A DNA stretch of 64,000 nucleotides from Oreohelix idahoensis (Eukaryota > Mollusca > Gastropoda > Stylommatophora > Oreohelicidae): positions 248,001 through 312,000 of the forward strand of contig JAMPIV010019834.1 in assembly GCA_024509875.1 (NCBI GenBank). The letters are read 5' to 3'. Shown here piece after piece: positions 10,199 through 22,297 of this stretch. Under the pieces are notes generated by a model. That model was not told the DNA's origin and did no database searches. It worked only from the letters and a program-made list of their open reading frames with translations. The translations under genes and the position numbers were made by a program. Every line of letters begins with the position of its first letter. Position 1 is the stretch's first letter.

Positions 10199-11538
10199 CG
10201 AGGGGCGTTCAGAAAGTAATGCACCACATCGTTTTTCTCAGGAACTTTTTATTCAAAAAGCATGAAATTTATAAACAATATACATGGATATGTCATGTAA
10301 ACATCGGTATTATTCAACATAATCCGAATCAACTGGTACGGCTTTATGCCAGCGCGAAACAAGTGCATGTATTCCTAGCCCGTACCAGATTTTGTCTTGA
10401 TCATGTAGCCATTTCTTCGCTGCATGAATCACTCCTTCATAATCTTCAGACCTTGTCCCACGGAGTGCATCTTTAAGTGGACCAAATAGATGAAAATCAG
10501 AGGGTGCCAAATCGGGACTATAGGATGGATGGGGTAGTACAGTCCAACCCAATTTGGTGATTGCTTCCCGTGTTGCCAGACTTGTGTGAGGTCGCGCATT
10601 GTCGTGAAGGAGAAGCAGGTCTGCTGGATTCTTGTGCGGCCGAACTCTGCAAAAACGTTGATTGAGTTTTTTCAATGTCTTAATGTAAGCTTGCGAATTG
10701 ATTGTCTCTCCTCTTGGCATAACGTCCACAAGAATCACACCTTCAATGTCCCAAAAGACAGTGATCATGACCTTTCCAGCTGAAGGAATTGTCTTGAATT
10801 TCTTTCTTCGTGGTGATTGCGGATGATGCCACTCCATTGACTGTCTTTTTGGTCTCAGGTTCAAAATGATGTACCCAGGTTTCGTCACCTGTAACGATCT
10901 TAGCCAAAAAGTTCTCTCCATCAGCATTGAAACGCTCCAACAATTCAGAAGAAATTGCTTTCCTTGGCAATCGGTGGTCATTTATGAGACTTCGAGGAAC
11001 CCATCTTGCGCAAACCTGAGAAAATCCGAGAGTTTTTATAACTGCATTTGCACTACCAATGCTCACTGACAGCTGTAAGGCCAATTGTTGAGTAGTGATT
11101 CGCTCATCAGTAAGAATAATGCCCTCAGCGCATTTCAACATTTCTGCGTTGGTGGCTGTGGCAGGACTTCCACAGCGCGGCCGATCAAGCAGCTCATTAT
11201 CTCCACTTCCTGATTCTTTGATTCTCTGAACCCAGCGACTGACAGTACTCCTGTCGACTGCAAAACTTCCATACACATCACATAGACGCTAGTGAATGTT
11301 CACAACAGTTTCCTTCTCTGCAACGAGAAATTCTATCACAATTCGCTGCTTATAACGCAAGTTGCTAACACGCTCCATTTCAACGGTTTAGGGCAATCGT
11401 ATTATTTGGCCGGTTGCAATGCAATTTGGTGCACACAATTGGCACATGCCATATTTGAAGTGTGCAAAATTTTATGCTTCTATCTTCATTATCCGCTGAG
11501 AAAAACGATGTGGTGCATTACTTTCTGAATGCCCCTCG
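10199..11538 (-). mobile_element. Mariner transposon 2
   Basis: A 1340-base element flanked by TA (10197-10198, 11539-11540). The TIRs begin CGAGGGGC and match over about 41 bases with a single difference. Transposase and TIRs differ clearly from mariner 1, so this is a separate lineage that inserted nearby, not a duplicate. Confidence 0.92.
10310..11378 (-). pseudogene. Mariner transposase 2, stop and frameshift
   Basis: The natural start is probably the ATG at 11378, just inside the right TIR. About 29 codons later there is an in-frame TAG near 11290. The helix-turn-helix domain then continues to about 10860, where one frameshift separates it from the catalytic domain (to 10310). Catalytic motifs GDETWVHHF, LLLHDNARPH and YSPDLAPSDFHLF give a full DDD34D triad. 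Two lesions make this copy inactive while its TIRs are almost perfect, so it could still be moved by a related transposase. Confidence 0.88.
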
Positions 11539-11540
11539 TA

Positions 11541-12605
11541 TACATACATATACATACACGCACATACATACATGTGTATTAATGCACATACGTACCTCCA
11601 CACACACGCTCTTATGTATTGAAATGTATGCACGTATTAATGCCGTTTGCTCTATAAAATAATGCTGTAAGTGGATGCATTACATATAAAAGCACACACG
11701 TGTAGTTTCACTTGCATACGTAAACATAGAAATGAAGGAGAATAGTACTAAATAAAATTAAGTAATTATTTCATTCAAAAAATGTTTTGCGCTTCCCTTC
11801 TCATTCTCATCCTCTTTGCTGTGTTGCTAAGTCTCCCAGGCGATGAAGTTCTGTTGGACGATGTGATAGGCGTAGAGTAAAGCAAAAGTGTAATTATTTC
11901 AAAATAAAAAAAAAGTAGTAAATAAAGTTAATAATGAACTTTGAAAATTATTATGTAAGTAGGCAGGTAATCCAGCAGAATAGCAACTGAAAAAAAATTT
12001 AAAGCTGCTTGCCTTTTCTCCATATCCAAATGAATCGCTAACCAATTATTTTGTCAGAACATACACCGATATTCTAGAACATACAGAAATCTTCTAGCAC
12101 AAATAATTTAAATGAAGGCATCTGTGTATAGGAAATTGGTAACAACTCTACACAGCTAAGAATTAATGAAACCTCCCTTGTCAAGAATCCTGATTTACAA
12201 AATTTGCATTAACAGTTGCAACGCAGTGTAAATTTAAGAAACAGCTTTACAAAGCTGAGAACTATTCAAAGTTTCCTTGTCAGAAATTGTTGCTTTGAAA
12301 ACTTACATAACAGAAAGCAACGTACTTCTTAATTTCACGAAAACATGGATACAATTTATGAATTATAATGTTTGTAAGCAAAGGACGTTAACCGAAGAAA
12401 CGGTAAACATTTTATGTCCCTTGTCCGGTAAGATACGAATGAATTGAGTGAAGAAAAATTCACTGCTCACCCTCCTGACATCGTACCATGACGATATATA
12501 GCTTAAAACCTTTCCAGAGAAATGTCCAATACGCTGGGGAAAACCGCATCACAGTCTATTCAGCCGGTCTCGAGTTATGAGGTAACAGACAAAAACACTT
12601 TTTCG

Positions 12606-12606
<1 letters not shown>
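11541..12606. other. Non-coding, low-complexity start
   Basis: The first 120 bases are loosely CATA-repetitive; the rest is AT-rich without coding or transposon signature. Confidence 0.4.
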
Positions 12607-12649
<43 letters not shown>

Positions 12650-12670
12650 TAGGTAGGTAGGTAGGTAGGT

Positions 12671-12738
<68 letters not shown>
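12607..12738. repeat. Compound microsatellite (AT)n(AGGT)n(AGGC)n
   Basis: About 40 bases of AT, then about six AGGT units, then about 17 AGGC units. The AGGT-to-AGGC change looks like one point mutation that spread by slippage. An open frame across it (repeating Ala-Cys-Leu-Pro on the minus strand) is an artefact of the repeat. Confidence 0.9.
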
Positions 12739-12740
<2 letters not shown>

Positions 12741-12970
12741 TCAAACGTGTAGTACATTTAAAAGGATTGAATCGAAGTTAAATTTGTAACATTACAAATA
12801 ACAAAATTTAATAATCACTAAGTTTTAACAGTTGGAAAATAATTTGAATATTTATGAAAAGGATTTCATCACTTGGATGAATAACTTTAACTGAATAAAG
12901 GAGGTCACTTTTGGCAGCGGATATTTTCACTTAGCTGCCAATGGTAGTTTCTTCTCCCGCTGGGTTAGTG

Positions 12971-14720
12971 TCGTAATTTTTACAAGATAGAACTGAGATA
13001 TTTATGGTCCCGTCTGAGCGGAGGTGATAGTGGTGACTATGTGAGAGTAAGGTGTAAGAAATAATTTTTTTTCACGAGGGTAATAGTGTAAGAGGAAGAA
13101 CAGTCTCTGGAGTGAGTAGTTTCTCTAATCCAGCCTATCTTTACGACTATATTTTAATCAGACGCACTTTCTCTCCTTATAAAAAATACAAGTTACACTG
13201 CACCCCATACACACAATTCTGTGACAAATACGCACAAACGTGAAAACAAACTATGGATAACATATGGGTAGCGGTTGACCAACACGATAACTCTAAGGTT
13301 TATTAAGTTTATTATCACTAGAACTTTACAACATCAAGCATATACATCAATAAAGCATGGTTTACAGACAAATAAATTAACCCAATAGGTACTCCCCTCT
13401 TGTAAAGAAAAAAGCAAAGAAGATCCCAACAGAGGTTAAGTAACCCAAAAGATCGAAATTTAACAATAAGGCTTGGAATAGTCAGTAAAGGAGAAGAACA
13501 AGTTCCTAATTAAACTATCCCGTAAACACTCAGGTTAGTGAGAAAAAAAAAGATTTGTATGATGGTGGTAACTAAACGAAAATATGTTTCTCTCTTTCTG
13601 TTCATTCATCCAGTCATACTGTGGCCACACTCATATTCGCTTACCCAATAGTTGTCGCAGGTATTCCTTGGAAACAAACACTAATAAGTACTCTGACTAG
13701 TATCAGATTATTTGCCAAATCCAGCCCCAGACTATCCTTGGTGCTGACTGCTTAAATGAGGTAGTCGCTGAAGTCGGTGCATTAATTATTGTTCCTGGAT
13801 AATTCCGGTATCACTGCGTTTAGTTGGTTGGAATAAGTCTTAGTAGTGATGGTCACCGTAATAGACAAAAAAATAATATGGTTCCGGTGTTGTCTAGTCT
13901 ATGGTTGCTGAGACACTCTGTTACGTTATGAAAAATGTTAATGATAATAATTATCGGCTGTACTCTGAGTTGATGGCCGAGTCTGAACAGTGAGTTCTCT
14001 TGAGTATAATCCCCGTGAAAAAAACTACTGTCATAGGTCAGACAAATAGATATATATATATATTTTGCCACAGCGGGCTGATTCAATTTATATAAACTCT
14101 GGTAATGTTCAGGTTCAGCTTATTTATTAGGTCTATGGTCTCTAGATTGGTATCTCTCATAAATGAAGAAACTGGACTGCACAGGTCACAAATCAAAGAT
14201 CCAATAGTACACCAATGACTCTGGATAGTTTATAAGACCGCTAGTACGTTGGTTTTTGACCGAGCCTAGATTTAGGTAGAAATACAAACATTTTACCACA
14301 TTATAAATATCCTAACCTAACACGAGTAAGGTAAGATCTCTTATCCGTTCCGTTATTAAATTAAATTAGAAACCACAAATGTCTAGCTTATCTTATGGTT
14401 TTTAACACGTGAAAAAAAAAACCCTAGTCATTTATAAAATTACACATAATGAATTAGAAATATCTATATATTCCGTCAGTAGTCGGTTGCCTAATGTATG
14501 TACTAGTCAATTAAATCATCTCTTTCTAGGGAATAGCGAGTAATTAAATTTACGTTACAGCTGGAACAATTAACTATATGTTATTTAATACGCTATTCAA
14601 TTAACACAGAAAATCCCAGTGAAATATAATGAAGAACTTTAATACGTTAGATCACTTAAATGCTAGTAGATATATTTACCGCAAAACAGAAAAATGAAAA
14701 TATCTCAACGAATCTAAGTA
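12971..14720. mobile_element. Diverged LTR related to the 22-31 kb element
   Basis: Starting at TGTCGTA (12971) the sequence follows the same order of blocks as the LTRs at 22298 and 28751: a GGTCCCnTCTGA block, a TGATAG/GTGAGAGTnAG block, and much later an ATGAATTAGAAA block (about 14448). Similarity is clear but low. I could not find the far end, a paired copy or a target duplication, so the right border is approximate. Confidence 0.45.
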
Positions 14721-16432
14721 ATCTACTTTGTACGAAGGCTCGAGGATGTCGAGCTAGATATTTCAAAAATTCTCTGAAGCGACTAGATACTGATTTTTAT
14801 GAAGGTATAGTATTTATACCCAAATAGCGTTATTTCGCTCACTGGTGCCAGAAATCGCGCCTTCGGCTGTATCAGTGCAAATCTACGGTTCGATTCCAGA
14901 ATAAGAGATTTCCTGCACACCGATGCCGCGAAGAACATAGACGTTTTCTAGCAAGCAGACCGCCTTTGATCTCGTCTCTCTGTGTAGATAATTACGTCCC
15001 TGGGATCACGAACAAACGAATGTGGTCGGTAACTGTGGTTATCGCCCCTTTTTGCATTCGCTTAAGTCCCCCTGAGAAATGTAACCATCAAAGGTACTTC
15101 TGCTGTCTTATCGCCCTTGGTTCGTCCCCTTTACAAGGAATGACAGCTACGAATCTAGTTAGCCGCTCATCCGCTCATGAAACAAGAAAAAAAATAGGCG
15201 TGGCTAAACTATGAGTTAGATAGCAAAAAGGCATGGATTTTGCGTAAAAAACCGTGCATGCTAATGAGGTGCGAAGGTGGTAAACAAGGTTGAGTGGTAA
15301 CGGTGGGAGGCAAGCGGACGGATTTCAGTAGTCTATTCTCATAACCTGTCAAAGTTAGTTCCTTTTTTACTCTGCTCTCGCTCGTCTCTAGTCAAAGTTC
15401 AGGCGCCGCAGGTTCCATGAACGTCAAGGAGTAACGGCCAAGTTGGTTCTGCGTCTGTCTATAAGACCCTCTTATGATGGCGTCTCTCACAACGTCAGTC
15501 CACTTCTACCTTCACTTGGTTCCGGAGATAGTACTTTCTGCTGGTACCACCAATAAACCAATCCGGGCTACAGACTTGACGCTCCGATGAATAAAAGAGA
15601 CGAATCGTTCTCTTACACGCGTCTGGGATGCTGTAATTCTACAATCAATTCCCTATCTGACTCCGTGTTTCTTCACTTTCCTAGTCCCGGTGTTCTTTAT
15701 TAACATGTAGAGAGTTCCTGTGCTTTTAAAAGTCTTATTTGGTTCTCCGATAAAAGGTCCGTTTAACAAATAGGAATTATGAATCTATTCTTCACTTTGG
15801 CGAGGTCTGATGTTGTCTTGGCGAGCTTGAAATTCACAGTGAGTTAAAACTGCGAAAAGGTAAGGCTATTTTCCCCTCAATGTTGTTATGAATCTAATCA
15901 GAAAGATCCAATCATTTCAAACAGGTCGGGTGTGGCACTTTCAAAATATTTCCTACATGGAAAAATTTTGCAAAAGGACACGTCTCCCATATATGGTAAT
16001 ATGATGCCTTGCATACACTCTCACAAACATATTTGTAGACTCATATTGTCCAAAATGTAAAAAATCCAAGATTACTTTTTAATCAAGTGACGACGCGATT
16101 ATATCACTCTTGTCTGCCCGCATGTGTCACACAGACAGTAATCTCGTTATCTGTCGTATGAGTACGCAAACTCCGTGTCTTATCAGTGATTTAAGCCGAT
16201 AGCACTGCCCGATGTACGTGTTAATCTGCCGCGCCTTTAACTAACAAATCTGGGTAGCGTCAAATAAATGTGATATTTATCACCTACAGAGTGATTTGAT
16301 AAAATCAAATATCTGCTACTTAGCAGAAAAATAACAAGGAGAGAAAGAAAGAGAAAAAGATAAGTGCGATATTTGACAGCATAGCTGCTTACCATATTCA
16401 CGTCAATTGTCTGCTTTTGCTCTTTTTATTAC
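14721..16432. other. No recognisable feature
   Basis: 1.7 kb of non-coding sequence with no family signature. The first part may be the remainder of the diverged LTR. Confidence 0.35.
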
Positions 16433-16437
16433 CCGCT

Positions 16438-18565
16438 TGTCATGGTTGAGTTAAAGGTGTTAATTTGTCGAGTTAGACAATGTAGTGAAATCGACAATGA
16501 GAGTGAACTGACAAAATTATAGATTACACATAGATAAGGTGTAAATAGGGTGCACTTGAGACCAACTTGGAAAAGGATTTACGAGTATTAAAAAAAGTTC
16601 TCTCTCTCTCCAAGCCTCAACACACTTATATAGTCTAAGCACCACCCGCTCTCTCTCTCTCTTTTCTCTTGTCAAAATAGAGACTATAGTAAGAGCTTGT
16701 AATATTAAGTATGGATGAAAGGGTCATGAACAGCGAGTTAATAAATGAGTAAAATTTATTAAAGGTTCTTGAAGGAAGAAAATATATGAAAATAAGTATA
16801 TCAGCACAACAACATAATAAAACATCAATAATCACACCAAGTTTACAAATATGCCATTACACACCAACGAACACACAAACCACCAACATAAAACCTGTAG
16901 AACACCGAGAAATGAATAAACAGAGTTCCAATCCGTCCGCTTTTTGTGGGACCAAATGCATTAGCTCCAGTTAGTGTCGTTATATGTGTATCCTCCTATA
17001 GATGAAGAATTACAATATAAATCCGCTGTAGGTGCTATCCATGCACCATTCACACACTAATCACAAGATAGGTTGTAGATATTCTGACTTTATCCGAATG
17101 ACCGCTAGTACATGCGGGGTTTTGGATGACCAGAAACACACAAGACGAGGTCACTTTAGGACAAACGATCCACGGCCCTATTATCCAGCGTGAGAAATTT
17201 AGGCCTGCGTTACTTGGTATTAAATCCGGTTGGGCTGGCTTGAACTCTTATTTGTGACTGAGTGCTCCGTTTAAGCACAAAGTCTGGTGATTTAAATTCT
17301 GCTGAAGACGCTGGGCTGATAGATATGTAGGACGCCGCAATGCTCTGACTGGTGATAAAGAGGCGAGTAGGAAACCACTACTGCCATATTCAATTTCAGA
17401 TTTTGCTTTGGCTCTTTAAACACTGTGTGAGCTTATTTCCCATTAGAGGGATGGGCGTTGACAAAAGGTTGTACTTCAGGTAAGGGGTGACAACTCGTGG
17501 TGCTAATTGCTTTCAGAAACAGCGAGATCGAAGAGAATGTGACGTTCTTCCCCTGACTGGAATCCTGCGATAGCAGTGGGTATATCCTGAAACTGAGACC
17601 CAAAGGAAACGACTTTTACATCAGGCAGACAATAAAGTTACAATAACATTATAATAAACAGTTATGCTCCCCTATGGGATCTATAATTATGGTTGTCATT
17701 GCTATGATAGTCACGGCTGTCTTTATCCGTGTGAGTCGCCCTCCTGTTACTTCCACTCTATCAATTGTCAGCATGCGCCTGCATAGGCTAATATATTTTG
17801 TACACACATGTACCTGCCAGTAAATGTTCTGACAGCAAAATCTACTCCGTCCTCTTCCAACTCAACATAAGGGATATCTAACCCTGTAGTTCCAGCTGAG
17901 TGGATTATGTGATTCATCTTACAACATTAAGTGAATTTACATAAAATACAGCATTTGACATTACATAATCAATGGTATGCGCTTCTTGGGGTCGATACAC
18001 AAAAAAAGGAAAAGTAATAACCTCCCAAAAATGAATACATAGAAAATGCAATGTTCTTGCTATAATAATACAGTTGTGACTTAAACATAAGATATAATTA
18101 TATCTCCAGCTGGTGGCTGCTTTCTGGATTGCTGTGAAAGTTCTAAACTGGTGTTACTACCCAAATAGGCATATAATGATTCCACACAACCACTAGAAGT
18201 TTCTATCAGAAAGTAATAAGTGACTATCTCCTATAATTCAGTGTTATGGTGCCTGCACCTCACTATTCAGTTTTAAGTGAATAACCTACACCGCTGACAT
18301 TTCCTTACAGTAATGCCCGTTATTTTAGCCGATTCTTAACCCATGGTAAGCACTGAACGGACTACTCTGTTTCTATTCCTAGTAAGTAGGCTATCTGTTA
18401 TTGTAAGTTTACCATTAACCCATTGTAAACAACAACACTGACACCTAACTGCTTTGTCACCCGTGAATAAAGGCGGTAGGCGGCGCTACATTATCACTGA
18501 ATTAATTACCGGGATAAATCACCTAAAATAATTCGTCACAATTCTATCAGATATATATAAAAGCT

Positions 18566-18661
<96 letters not shown>

Positions 18662-19313
18662 TTGTAAAAGATATCTTCTCATCCCGAGATGACGAGAATG
18701 GCAACACAATCCAGTTTTTATGTTAACGTCTGCCTGTCTCATTTGACCATCTACGGGCAGGAAAATTTTACGAGTGTGCTTGACTGAGTAAACCTATCAC
18801 ATTTATAGTCTACCAGAGACGCTAATTCAGCCATCTGGCATCGCGTGTTCCCACCGATATTCGACGTATAACGTAATCAATAGTAAGACAAAAGTGATTC
18901 TAGAATTTACATCAAAGACAACCACCGCGAGAAAGTTTCCCAGCTAAGACGTAATATTATTCTCGCACTCACTGCGGCGTTCAATGGCCACAACTACAAA
19001 GAACGACCGTGAGTTTTGTCTCCCCTTGAATCGGAGATAAAAGTGGGTACTCAGATAAAAAAAGGGTTGTCTCACCTTTGCTGCCGCTAATGGTCCGCTT
19101 CTTCAAAGAAACTATTTCTCGCTCGAGATCAATCGCTGTTACAATCTACCATTACTGGCCAAGTGTGAATTTATAATGAAGTAAGACCGCGGGGTGGGGT
19201 CTGAGAGGGGAATAATGGGCCACGTAGGAAAAATCGAGGAAACCCGAAACATTAAGAGAGTAAGAAAAATGGGACATGTTGGTAAAATAAAATTAACAGT
19301 CAAATCCGTGACA
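16438..19313 (+). mobile_element. Solo LTR, 2.9 kb (family 2, copy A)
   Basis: Begins TGTCATGG and ends CCGTGACA (TG...CA with inverted termini) and is flanked by the 5-base duplication CCGCT (16433-16437, 19314-19318), the signature of a Ty3/gypsy-type LTR. No internal region adjoins it, so it is a solo LTR left by recombination. An inverted relative lies at 43941-46453. It contains CT-rich runs, an (AT)n array and about 430 bases (18533-18970) missing from the other copy. No coding sequence is supported. Confidence 0.82.
18569..18661. repeat. (AT)n microsatellite
   Basis: About 90 bases of nearly pure AT inside the solo LTR. The Tyr-Ile repeat frame across it is not a gene. Confidence 0.95.
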
Positions 19314-19318
19314 CCGCT

Positions 19319-19582
19319 CGGTATTTCTTCTTGTCTATCGGTATTTAATATAATAGTCTTGTGACTTGTATTTTATCCAGGTATTAATTAAGTATTTTTT
19401 TACTCTGTATTATTCCCTTAATGTCATCATTTCGCCATGCTGTCCTTTTCTTTTTTGCCTTGTTTTATTTTCTATGTCCCATATATCAGTGTCTCCACCA
19501 TTACTGCTTTAGCCATGTTCCATTCATGGTTTACACTTCCGATTCCTTTAGATTGTGACGTTATTTGTCGCTCCCCTTTTCT

Positions 19583-19619
<37 letters not shown>

Positions 19620-22113
19620 TCTCTCTCCCACTATCTTCTTATTTCTCATTTTCGGAGTACAGAAATACGCGCCCAGTCACTTGTTTACACTTCTTCCTGT
19701 AATAATTCGTCATGTCTGTTTACCTGATCATCCCTGCTGAGAGAGTAGACAGGTGATAAATATTGACCGACAGTCATGGTAAAATTCTCGTGTACCAGAC
19801 ATTGGCGAGCTAGATTGACACGAAGATCCCCCCGCGAGCTTGGTTATCGCTATTATGGCTATTGTAACTTCCTAATTTCTCTCGTGGAGAGAACACAACC
19901 CAGGTGATCACACGATGAAAGTTTGTTTGCACAGATACAGGGCAGTAAATTATCCAGGTGGTGACCTATTACAGACACGCACCTGAAAGACGGAATATTG
20001 TAATGAGTTTCCAGGAAGACCTTATTTGTGGTAATTTAGCAAGTCGTGAGTGTAAACAGGACCGATAATCGACGGACATAACAATTCCTTATATGGAAAA
20101 TGACTTTTCCTATGAGGAAATTGTTGGAATAAACTCCATAATCACGCATGATTGAATACAACTGGCTGGGCAATTCTAGATGTTATAAACAACACTTCTG
20201 ATTGGAGCCTGGTCAGATAGTAACAACAACGTGCGTGGTACGAAAGTTGCAATATTCGCTGGTTTAGAGCACTGTGAAATTCACCTCGTCAAGAAGACAG
20301 CCAGCTAACCAGTAAGGAATAGGATCAGAATTCCATTTATCGGACCGGACCTTGTTTGAGTATCTTGTGGACTTATATCCCAGGAAATCTCTACCTACAT
20401 TAACACGGAAAGCCGGAATCCTCGGAATCTGAACACAAAGTCAGAGTGGGAGCCTAGTGTAAAGTAATTCCCCAGACCGCGCGTAAGAGGCATCTTAAAC
20501 AAGTTGCATTAACTATGTTTCTGAGCCAGGAGTTAGTATTCTCAAAGAGATTTTGGGGTGAGTTGTGCATTTTTAAATTCTATATTTTGCATTTATTAAC
20601 ATGTGAAAATTGCCAGTGGATGTCCAAGTCATTTAAGGCTGGCAACCTCAGCATTTAGAATGATGGTTTTATGAACCACCACTACAAGAGCTGGTGAATG
20701 CTTTATGCGAGTTTCTCATAGAGAACCAAAAGCAGAGGTAGTCCTAAGATCCATATGGAGCAGGGAGTGGATGATGATAGAGCTGATGTACATACTTATT
20801 ATATTATTCACATTTTCAACCAATGCAAATGTAAAGATATTCAATATAAATGTAACGAATTTTTCCCGCTCACTGGGATAAATATTAATGCTCAGAGAGG
20901 GTAAAGTTCTGAGGCAGTTGGGGTGGTGGAATGAAAAAAAAGGGTGGGGAGCATAAGATTGTGTATCAGGAAACCCAGTACTCAGGGGGTTATGTGCTTC
21001 TCTTCTTTCATGATACTAGTCGGTGGTACCTGTTGAGGATGCTATCTCTGGAACAAATTGTCTGTTATTTGTGGCCTGCTGTCAACGCTAGACACCATCA
21101 TGAGACGGGTCTTGAAGACGCTGGACCAGCTTAGTGATTACTGCCTGATATATCTTGGAACGTGTCACAACCTCCAGACTTGACCAGTGACGAGAGTGAA
21201 TCAGTCCATAACCTGCAAAGAACCATTCATCGACTGAAGCAGAAACCAACAAACTTACAGGCAGCTAAATACAAACTTAAAAGCTGCCACATGAACTTTC
21301 AAACAATTCCCTCCAAATCCATAACATCACTCTGTGATGATTACCTTTTTTAAAAGAATTGTTAATGTTACACTGTTAAATATAATTGATTATTAATTTT
21401 TTTATTTGTATATATAAACATTTATAGTTGATTTAATCTTTTTGAGTGTACTGCACCTGAATGTCTCAGTCACCTTACATACACTTATAACAGAGCTACT
21501 AAATTAAGATTTCAATGAATTAAATCAGTTGGGGGCTTGAACGAGCTAAATCATACAATATATCTTTGCAAAAAAATTGTCGGGCAGATAATAAGTTAAC
21601 TGTACTAAGACACATTCAGCATTGTTCTTGATTTCTGAATATCTTGTGAATACTCCCTCAAGGTAGAAGCATCATCATACTTCTGTCTGCATCCCTGCCA
21701 ATAGTAATCTTGTGCGAAGGTAGATACCTTTGAAGACCCACATTAGATACTTTAGGTTTTGGCCATTGTTGGACCATCACTACAGAGCGAAGGGGAGGCA
21801 ACCAATGACATAGACAGAGTCTCAAAAATCTTTGTCATTTCTTGGCTTATGTCTTGACTGATATTTTTATCATCTACATTTCGAAGACATTACTCTTAAA
21901 CAACAAGGAAGAAAATGTAGTAGCGGAGACAATATATAACACTTTGATTTTTGGAATGATTCTTTTTTTCCCCCCGCCGTTTAACCTTCTCTGTTGTCGT
22001 CTGATTCGTGTGTGTCTTGGGTGGTGATAATCAACTTGAATTGACAGTGGCGTAACTAAAGTGTAAGTGGGCACAGGACACACATTAAGTGGGACCTTCC
22101 TTATATAATGGGG
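19319..22113. other. Non-coding region with a (CT)n run
   Basis: No gene is supported. (CT)n occupies about 19587-19628. A lone hAT-type terminus CAGTGGCGTA lies at 22045-22054 without a partner. Short frames near 20931-21353 have no family signature. Confidence 0.4.
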
Positions 22114-22121
22114 TCAACAAC

Positions 22122-22274
22122 CAGGGCCGTAGATACGGGGGATGGGGGGGCCTGAACCCCCCTCTTAGGGTTTGGTGAAAAACATTCGTGGGGAAATTAT
22201 ACTGTACCAAATATGTTATGTGCCGAAATTTTTTATAAACCTCCCCTCCTTATTAAGTCCTGTCTACGGCCCTG
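22122..22274. mobile_element. hAT MITE with 8-bp target duplication
   Basis: A 153-base element whose ends are inverted copies starting CAGGGCCGTAGA, flanked by the perfect 8-base duplication TCAACAAC (22114-22121, 22275-22282). Duplication length and CAGGG termini are those of hAT transposons. It has no coding capacity. Confidence 0.9.
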
Positions 22275-22297
22275 TCAACAACTATAATCAATATACG

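Noticed and set aside
12575..12757. Repetitive Ala-Cys-Leu-Pro protein
   Set aside because: It is only the translation of the AGGC/AGGT microsatellite.
18536..18742. Tyr-Ile repeat protein
   Set aside because: Translation of (AT)n.
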